A DNA stretch of 64,000 nucleotides from Gaiellasilicea sp963791905 (GTDB lineage Bacteria > Actinomycetota > Thermoleophilia > Gaiellales > Gaiellaceae), in assembly GCA_963791905.1 (NCBI GenBank), contig CAWBTX010000005.1, positions 1,194,682 through 1,258,681 of the forward strand, written 5' to 3'. This document shows positions 58,443 to 64,000 of this stretch, piece after piece. Every line of letters begins with the position of its first letter. Position 1 is the stretch's first letter. The notes beneath the pieces were generated by a model, which was not told the DNA's origin, ran no database searches, and saw only the letters and a list, made by a program, of their open reading frames with translations. The position numbers and the translations under genes were made by a program.

Positions 58443-60233
58443 CTAAGCCGCTGCCACGGCGCCGCTCGAGGCCGGAGCGCAGTGTTGACGAGGCCGATGT
58501 GCGAGAACGCCTGCGGGAAGTTGCCGACGAGCCGGCCAGTCGGGGTCGTACTCCTCCGAGAGCAGGCCGAGGTCGTTGCGCAGCGACAGCAGGCGCTCGA
58601 ACATCTCGCACGCCTCGTCGAGCTCACCGAGCAGGGCGAGGTTGTCGACGAACCAGAAGGAGCAGAGGAAGAACGCGCCCTCGCCCGGCGGCAGCCCGTC
58701 GACCGACGCTCGTCGCCGCGTCGTGGCTGTAGCGATGCGACGAAGCCGTCGCGCAGGAGCTCGCGGCGCACCGCCTCGAGCGTGCCCGCGCACGCGCGGG
58801 TCGTCGGCGGCAGGAAGCCGACGAGCGGGATCGTCAGCAGCGCTCGCGTCGAGCCGTTTCGAGTCGTACGACTGCACGAACGAGTCCAGCTCCGCGTCGA
58901 AGCCCGCTCCAGCACCTCCGCGTGGATCTCGTCGCGCACCGCGCGCCAGCGCTCCACCGGCGCCCTCGCGACCGAAGCCCTCGACGGCCTTCACGCCGCG
59001 GTCGATCGCCACCCAGGCCATCACCTTCGAGTGCGTGAAGTGGCGCCGCGGTCCGCGCACCTCCCAGATCCCCTCGTCCGGCTCGTGCCAGCGCCGCTCG
59101 AGGTTCTCGAGCAGCATGCGCTGCAGCGCCCAGGAGTCCTCGTCGGGCTCGAGCTGCGCGCCGGCGCGCCTGGTGCAGGACGTCGAGCACCTCGCCGTAG
59201 ACGTCGAGCTGGAACTGGCGTGCTGGCGGCGTTGCCGATCCGCACCGGCTGCGAGCCCTCGTAGCCGGGGAGCCACGGCAGCTCGAGCTCGAGCAGCCGC
59301 CGCTCGCCGGCCGGGCCGTACATGATCTGCAGGTCGTCCGGGTCGCCGGCGACCGCGCGCAGCAGCCACTTCCGCCACGCCCGCGCCTCGTCGATGAAGC
59401 CGTTGTCGAGCGAGCGCGTAGAGGGCGAAGGTCGCGTCGCGGAGCCAGCAGTAGCGGTAGTCCCAGTTCCGCACGCCGCCGATCTGCTCGGGCAGCGACG
59501 TCGTCGGCGCCGCGACGATCCCGCCGGTCGGCTCGTACGTCAGCGCCTTCAGCACCATCAGCGAGCGCGTCACGGCGTCGCTGCCACGGCCGGCATACGT
59601 GCAGCGGCCGACCCACTCGCGCCAGAACGAGCACGTCTCCTCGAGCGCCTGCTCCGGGTCGATCGCGCGCGGGGAGTCGTGGTGGGAGGGGAACCAGGTC
59701 AGGACGAACGGGACGCGCTCGCCCGGCTGCGACGGCGAACTCGCGCGACCGTCGTGCAGGTTCTCGCCGCGCAGCTCCACCGGCGTCCGCAGGGCGATCG
59801 CGTCCGGCCCGGCGACCGCGACGCGGGTGTCGTCGCTCGACGCGCCGCACCCACGGCACGATCGAGCCGTAGTCGAAGCGGATCACGAGCTCCATCCGCA
59901 TCTGCACCGCGCCCTCGATGCCCTCGACGATCCGGACGACGTCCGGGTCCTCGCCGCGCGGCGGCATGAAGTCGATCACGCGCACGATGCCCGCGCTCGG
60001 TGTGGAAGTCGAGCTCGTGGACGAGCGTGCGCTCGCGGTAGCGCCGCTCGCGCGCGTGCACCTCGCAGTCGGGCGCGAGCAGCCAGCGGCCGTGCTCCTC
60101 GTCGCCGAGGAGCGCAGCGAAGCACGCGCCGGAGTCGAAGCGCGGGAAGCAGAGCCAGTCGATCGAGCCGTTCGCGCCCGACGAGCGCGGCCGTCTGCAG
60201 GTCGCCGATCAGCCCGTAGTCCTCGATCCGCAT
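58443..60233 (-). CDS. GH15 family glucosidase/trehalase (frameshifted)
   Basis: About 595 residues. RIEDYGLIGDLQTAALVG, NGSIDWLCFPRFDSGACFAA, RVIDFMPPRGEDPDVVRIVE, then the catalytic (alpha/alpha)6 barrel: EPTGGIVAAPTTSLPEQIGG, VRNWDYRYCWLRDATFALYA, MYGPAGERRLLELELPWLPG, RGPRRHFTHSKVMAWVAIDR. Hydrolyses alpha-glucosidic bonds; the subfamily includes mycobacterial trehalase. Breaks near 60178, 60000, 59850, 59735, 59412, 59220, 59165, 58965, 58915, 58850, 58715 and 58530. ATG 60233 is preferred over 60236 because a TAGCCT box lies 6 nt upstream. Confidence 0.88.
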
Positions 60234-60239
60234 CATCGC

Positions 60240-60245
60240 AGGCTA
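60240..60245 (-). promoter_or_regulatory. -10 box of the GH15 gene overlapping the upstream TAG
   Basis: TAGCCT on the minus strand, 6 nt before ATG 60233; its TAG is the stop codon of the upstream small gene. Confidence 0.5.
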
Positions 60246-60550
60246 GAGCTCGGCCGGCAGCTCGGGAAGCGCTTCGCGGCGGCTCGGCGAAGGCCTGCGC
60301 GTACGCGTCCTCGGCGTCCTCGTCGAGCGTCGCGGCGTACGTGTCGCGCAGATCGCGCGAGCCGTTCCGCGCCCGCCTCGAGCACGAGCTGGAAGTCGGA
60401 GTACGCCTCCTCGGCGTCCTCGCGATCGGCGGCGTCGTAGGCGCGCTCCGCCGTCCCGCGCCTCCTCGAGCAGGTCCGCCTCGTCCTCGGCGAAGAGGTC
60501 GAGCTGCCGGCGGACGAGGTCGTCGAAGCGGCTGCGCTGCGGAAGATCAC
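60243..60550 (-). CDS. small acidic helical protein (frameshifted)
   Basis: About 102 residues. Reconstructed segments: RFDDLVRRQLDLFAEDEADL, AERAYDAADREDAEEAYSDF, QLVLEAGAERLARLRDTYAA, TLDEDAEDAYAQAFAEAAAK, RFPELPAEL. Glu/Asp/Ala-rich continuous helices with no known domain. GTG 60550 overlaps the TGA of the glycosyltransferase, so it is cotranscribed. Probably a conserved hypothetical of this lineage. Confidence 0.55.
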
Positions 60551-61560
60551 GTGAGCTCCCGGTAGAGCTCGAGGTGCGCCGCGCGCGGCCGCGTCCCAGG
60601 TGAGCTCATCGCGGGCTCGTCGTGCTCCGGCCCGCGCCGCCTCGAGCGCGTCCTCGTCGTCGAGCAGCTCCGCGAGCGCGCCGCCGAGAGCGCCGACGTC
60701 GTCCGGCGGCGACGACGCGGCCGGCGCCGAACGTCGCGCACGACCTCGCCGAGGCCGCCGACGTCGTAGACGACCGCCGGAAGACCCGCGCCGAGCGCCT
60801 GGAGCAGCGCGCCGCTCTGGTCGAGCTCCGGCCTGTACGGGAAGACGGCGACGGTGGACTCGCCGAGCGCCCGCTCGATCTCGGTCTCCGGGAGGTACGC
60901 GTCGCCGTCGCCCGCGAGCGGAGCTCGCGCGCCGGCCGCGCGCGCGGCCGCCTGCCTGCGGCGTGCTCGAGCTGCTTGTACGGCCGGACGAGGCCGAGCG
61001 CGAGCACGGTGCGGCCGTCGTCGCGCGCGCGGCGGATCGGTGCGGCAAGACGGGATGCGCGGATCACGCGCAGCTTCTCCGCCGCGACGCCGAGCTCGAC
61101 GAGCGTCGTCCCGGCCGCGCTCGCTGTGGACGACGATGCGCTCGAAGCGGCCGAACAGCCGCCTCCAGAGGTCGACCTTCGTGCGCCGTCCGGCGCGGCA
61201 GCAGGTCGTGCGCGGTGAGCACGAGCGGTGCGGGGTGGCGGAGGAGCCGAGACGTCGAGCTCGGGTGCCGCGAGCCACTGCAGGTGGACGAGGTCTGCGC
61301 GGGTCGCCCGCGAGCCGCGCCAGTCCGACCGGGTGCTCGAGCGCCTTGAGCGGCAGCCGCAGCCGCGTGCGGCGGAAGAGACGCGACGAGAGCGGGTAGA
61401 AGAGCTCGCTCCGGGGTAGCCCTCGGGCTCGGGCGCGTCGCCGAAGCGGAAGCGGGAGGTGACGAGCTCGACCTCGGCGCCGGCCCGCGCGAGCGCGGCC
61501 GCGAGCTCGTGGTCGTACGGCGGCGTGTACGCCGGGCGGGTCGGCGATGACGACGCGCAT
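60547..61560 (-). CDS. GT4-family glycosyltransferase (frameshifted)
   Basis: About 335 residues. N-terminal Rossmann domain: RVVIADPP, AYTPPYDHELAAALARAGAE, VELVTSRFRFGD, FY PLSSRLFRRTRL; C-terminal domain: RTVLALGLVRPYKQLEHAAG, GDAYLPETEIERALGESTVA, VFPYRPELDQSGALLQALGA, GLPAVVYDVGGLGEVVRDFG and ELLDDEDALEAARAGARRAR. The EX7E-like region PELDQSGALLQALGAGLPAV is typical of GT4 retaining enzymes. Breaks near 61530, 61420, 61300, 61245, 61115, 60960, 60725. TAGCCT box 7 nt before ATG 61560. Confidence 0.8.
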   Translation of the reverse strand: MRVVIADPPGVHAAVRPRARGRARAGRRRGRARHLPLPLRRRARARGLPRSELFYPLSSRLFRRTRLRLPLKALEHPVGLARLAGDPRRPRPPAVARGTRARRLGSSATPHRSCSPRTTCCRAGRRTKVDLWRRLFGRFERIVVHSERGRDDARRARRRGGEAARDPRIPSCRTDPPRARRRPHRARARPRPAVQAARARRRQAAARAAGARAPLAGDGDAYLPETEIERALGESTVAVFPYRPELDQSGALLQALGAGLPAVVYDVGGLGEVVRDVRRRPRRRRRTTSALSAARSRSCSTTRTRSRRRGPEHDEPAMSSPGTRPRAAHLELYRELT

Positions 61561-61585
61561 CGCTCGTAGGCTAGTGCCCTTGCTC

Positions 61586-62282
61586 ATGCGCAGCTGGAAC
61601 GTCTTCCACGGGAACGCGTACCCGCCCGACCGCCGCAGCCAGCTCGAGGCGATGGTGCGCCTCGCGACCGCCGACCGGCCCGACGTCCTCTGCCTCCAGG
61701 AGGTGCCGCTCTGGGCGCTGCCGCGGCTCGGCGCGCTGGAGCGGCATGACCGCGCGCTGGGTCGTGACGAGTCGCGCCCTCGCTGCCCGCGCAGCTCGCG
61801 GGGGTGATCACGCGCCTGCACAACGGCCTCTTCCGCTCGGCGCTGGCCGGCCAGGCGAACGCGATCCTGCTCGCGCCCGGCCTCGAGCCGCTCGAGCAGC
61901 GTGGGCTGCGGATCGACGCACGCTGTCGCGAGCCCGCTACTGCCACGCCGTCCGGCTCGAGCGGATCGTCGTCGCGAATCTGCACGCCACGAACGACTTC
62001 CGCGCGGCCGGAGGTCGTCGTCGGCGGAGATCGTGCGCGCCGAGGCGTTCGTCTCGGAGTTCGCGGCGCGGCTGCCGTGCCGTTCTTGCCGGCGACTTCA
62101 ACCTCCGTGCCGAGCATCTGCACGAGCTGGCGGGCTGGTCGGCGCTCGGGCCTGGGATCGACCACGTGCTCGTCCGCGGGCCTCGACGCCTCGCCGATCC
62201 ACGTCTGGCCGCGTGAGCAGCGGCTGTCACAATGGCGGCGTGCTGTCCGATCACGCGCCGGTCGAGGTCGCGGATCGGATGA
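61586..62282 (+). CDS. endonuclease/exonuclease/phosphatase family protein (frameshifted)
   Basis: About 230 residues. RSWNVFHGNAYPPDRRSQLE, RLATADRPDVLCLQEVPLWA (catalytic Asn and Glu), ITRLHNGLFRSALAGQANAI, LERIVVANLHATND (His), VLAGDFNLRAEHLHELAGWS (Asp, Asn) and VLSDHAPVEVA (Asp-His). This is the DNase I-like fold acting on nucleic acid, phospholipid or inositol phosphate. Breaks near 61738, 61790, 61925, 62012, 62083, 62180 and 62222. The final TGA overlaps the next ATG. Confidence 0.85.
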
Positions 62283-63346
62283 CGATCGAGGAGGCGCGCG
62301 CGCTCTTTCCGTGCTCGAGCGGGTCGCGTACCTGAATGCGGGCACGTTCGGGCCGCTCGCGCGGCCGACCGTCGACGCGATCGAGGCGGAGCTCCGCGCG
62401 GGTGCGGTGGAGGGGCGCGTCGGCCACGCGTACTTCGAGCGCGTGCTCGGCACTGCGGGAGCAGGTGCGGGAGCGGCTCGGAGCGCTCGTCGGCGTCGAG
62501 CCTGCTGCACGTCGCGCTCACGACGTCGACGACGGACGGCTGCAACATCGTCCTCGCCGGCCTCGACGCTCGGCCCGGACGACGAGGTCGTCACCACCGC
62601 CGACGAGCACCCGGGCTTGCTCCGGCCGCTGCACGCCAGCGGTGCGCGTGTCGTCGTGGCGCGCGCCCGAGCCGGACGCGATCCTCGCCGCGGTGACGCC
62701 GAGGACACGGCTGATTGCCCTCTCGCAGGTCCTCTGGACGACCGGGCGCGACGCTGCCGGTGCAGGAGCTCAAGGAGCGGACCGGGCTGCCGGTGCTCGT
62801 GGACGGCGCCCAGTCGGTCGGCGCGATCCCGGTCGAGGCGGCCGGGCTCGACTACTACACCGATCTCCGGCCAGAAGTGGCTGTGCGGCCCCGACTCCAC
62901 GGGCGCGCTCGTGGTCGCCGAGCCCGAGCGGCTCCGGATCGCGCCGGCCGAGCTACTTCGCCCAGGCGTCGTTCGAGCCGGATGGAGCTTCGAGCCGCGC
63001 GAGGGCGCGGCGCGGTTCGACCCGAACTGGCTCTCGGCGGCGTCCCTGGCGGGCATGCTCGCGGCGCTCGAGGTCGACGCCGGAGGGGCGCTACGAGCGC
63101 GCCGCCGAGCAGGCGGCGCCGCTGTCGCGAGCTGCCTGGCGCCGCACGTGGAGCTCGTGCACGGCGACGCGACGCTCGTCTCGTTCCGCGCCGAGGACCC
63201 TGCGGCGGTCGTCGCGCAGCTCGCCGAGCGGGACGTCATGGTGCGCGAGATCCCGTGCACCGGGCCTCGTCCGCGCCTCGTGCGGCTGGTGGACGAGCGA
63301 CGAGGACCTCGAGCGCCTGGTGGACGGCGTCCGCGAGTCGAGCTAG
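62279..63346 (+). CDS. class V aminotransferase / cysteine desulfurase-like enzyme (frameshifted)
   Basis: About 345 residues, PLP-dependent. MTIEEARALFP, ERVAYLNAGTFGPLARPTVD, GRVGHAYFERVL, LHVALTTSTTDGCNIVLAGL, DDEVVTTADEHPGLLRPLHA, RTRLIALSQVLWTTGATLPV, the PLP-contacting VLVDGAQSVGAIPVEAAGLD and the Schiff-base Lys in GQKWLCGPDSTGALVV. Could be a desulfurase, isopenicillin-N-epimerase-like or kynureninase-like enzyme. Breaks near 62312, 62455, 62505, 62570, 62665, 62755, 62870, 62955, 63080 and 63298. Shares CTAG stops with the convergent HD gene. Confidence 0.85.
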
Positions 63347-63917
63347 GCGGCGTCCGCGCTCGTGCGCAGGCCGAGCTCGGCCGAGATCGGCTGCAGCGCG
63401 GCGACCACGTTCGCAATGTGCTCGTCGAGCTCGAGCCCGAGCAGCTCGGCGCCGGCGTAGACCTCGTCCCGATGCACGCCGGCCGCGAACGACGGCTGCT
63501 TGAGCTTCTTCTTGACGGACTTCGGCTCCAGTCCCTCGAGCCCGTTCGGCCGCACGAGCCCGCAGGCGTGGACGAAGCCCGAGAGCTCGTCGCAGGCGAA
63601 GAGCGTCCGTGTTGAGCGGCGTGTCGCGCGGCAGCTCGAGGTGCTCCGCGTGCGAGAGAACCGCCTCGATCAGCTCCTCCGGGTAGCCCTCGTCGCGGAG
63701 GATGGGGGGACGCCTGCGGGTCTGCTCGAGCGTCGGATGGATCTCGTAGTCGAAGTCGTGCAGGAGCGCCGTCGCGCCCCAGAGCGCCTCGTCCTCGCCG
63801 AAGCTGACGTGCGTACGACCGCGTCGAAGCCTCGACCGCGAGCGCGTGCCGGCGCAGCGACTCGCTCTTCGTGTACCGGGTCAACGTCTCCCAGGCTCGA
63901 TCCCGCGTGACTTCCAC
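63343..63917 (-). CDS. HD domain phosphohydrolase-like protein (frameshifted)
   Basis: About 190 residues. EVTRDRAWETLTRYTKSESL, RRHALAVEASTRSYAR, LLHDFDYEIHPT (HD motif), EELIEAVLSHAEHLE, TLFACDELSGFVHACGLVRP, NGLEGLEPKSVKKKLKQPSF and EVYAGAELLGLELDEHIANV. Metal-dependent phosphohydrolase fold; relatives follow the pattern of HDIG nucleotidohydrolases. Breaks near 63820, 63770, 63705 and 63610. Start GTG 63917. Divergent from murA. Confidence 0.85.
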
Positions 63918-63926
63918 CGCGAGGTC

Positions 63927-63932
63927 TACGAT
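63927..63932 (+). promoter_or_regulatory. -10 box of murA, leaderless spacing
   Basis: TACGAT ends 7 nt before TTG 63940, in frame with ATG 63970. Confidence 0.4.
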
Positions 63933-63939
63933 ACCCCGC

Positions 63940-64000
63940 TTGACTTCGACGATCGCCAGCGAGGGCTTGATGCAGTCGTTCCTGATCGAGGGCGGGCGCC
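63940..64000 (+). CDS. murA: UDP-GlcNAc 1-carboxyvinyltransferase start (partial at window edge)
   Basis: Only about 20 codons are in the window. The frame reads LTSTIASEGLMQSFLIEGGR; the MQSFLIEGGR segment matches the N-terminus of MurA, the first committed enzyme of peptidoglycan synthesis. Either TTG 63940 (with a -10 box 7 nt upstream) or ATG 63970 could start it. The identification rests on a very short match. Confidence 0.5.
   Translation, partial: MTSTIASEGLMQSFLIEGGR

Overview
This 64 kb window is very GC-rich, densely packed chromosomal DNA from a high-GC Actinomycetota. Gene content and architecture fit class Thermoleophilia (Gaiellales/Solirubrobacterales-like): a SteA/SteB pair beside recN and pyrG, a shikimate kinase-dehydroquinate synthase fusion, an MnmA with an extra N-terminal domain, a rhomboid protease with a B-box zinc finger, a SigB-type sigma factor and a LexA-type imuB/dnaE2 mutagenesis cassette. 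The taxonomic call is inference from gene content. I saw no rRNA, tRNA, CRISPR, prophage or transposase.

Many housekeeping genes (alaS, pyrG, glyS, recN, nusB, ppdK, dnaE2) are broken by single-base frameshifts. The conserved protein can be followed across the breaks, and most are repaired by removing one base. I treat these as one gene each with assembly or base-calling insertions, not as pseudogenes, and give the full span. Frameshift positions are approximate.

Layout. 1-1000: end of a Pro-Glu repeat protein and an RlpA-like protein. 1026-1205: hairpin-rich, RNA-like intergenic segment. 1296-4750: MnmA, a DUF948-like protein, a degenerate RsbW-like protein, a SigB-family sigma factor and a GNAT. 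4747-9265: alaS-ruvX-mltG-aroE. 9275-12753: an accessory block (secreted vWA protein, atypical response regulator, secreted TSP3-repeat protein) lying between aroE and aroC. 12894-17450: aroC-aroKB-aroQ-pepP-efp. 17450-22875: a GNAT, a carboxyltransferase-like/biotin-carrier fusion, biotin carboxylase, Asp23, nusB and a prenyl diphosphate synthase. 22883-23892: cupin and prenyltransferase-repeat proteins on the minus strand. 24046-32194: tlyA-nadK-recN-steA-steB-glycosyltransferase-pyrG. 32204-36340: M20 peptidase, DUF3866, aldo/keto reductase, alanine dehydrogenase. 36361-40030: nucleoside catabolism (deoB, deoA) with a hicAB module between. 40058-46550: EVE, cupin, mutM, glutaredoxin, recO, acetyltransferases, glyS and the PPDK regulatory protein. 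46829-52699: short tandem repeat array, LigD-type polymerase, peptidase E, ppdK, rhomboid, comB. 53111-58438: LexA-box-controlled imuB, DUF6504 and dnaE2. 58443-64000: GH15 glucosidase, glycosyltransferase, endonuclease/phosphatase, class V aminotransferase, HD protein and the start of murA.

Two window-wide patterns stand out. Many genes carry a TANNNT -10 box exactly 6-7 nt before the start codon, so they are probably transcribed without a leader, often with the upstream stop codon inside the box. Four convergent gene pairs share one CTAG that is a TAG stop on both strands.
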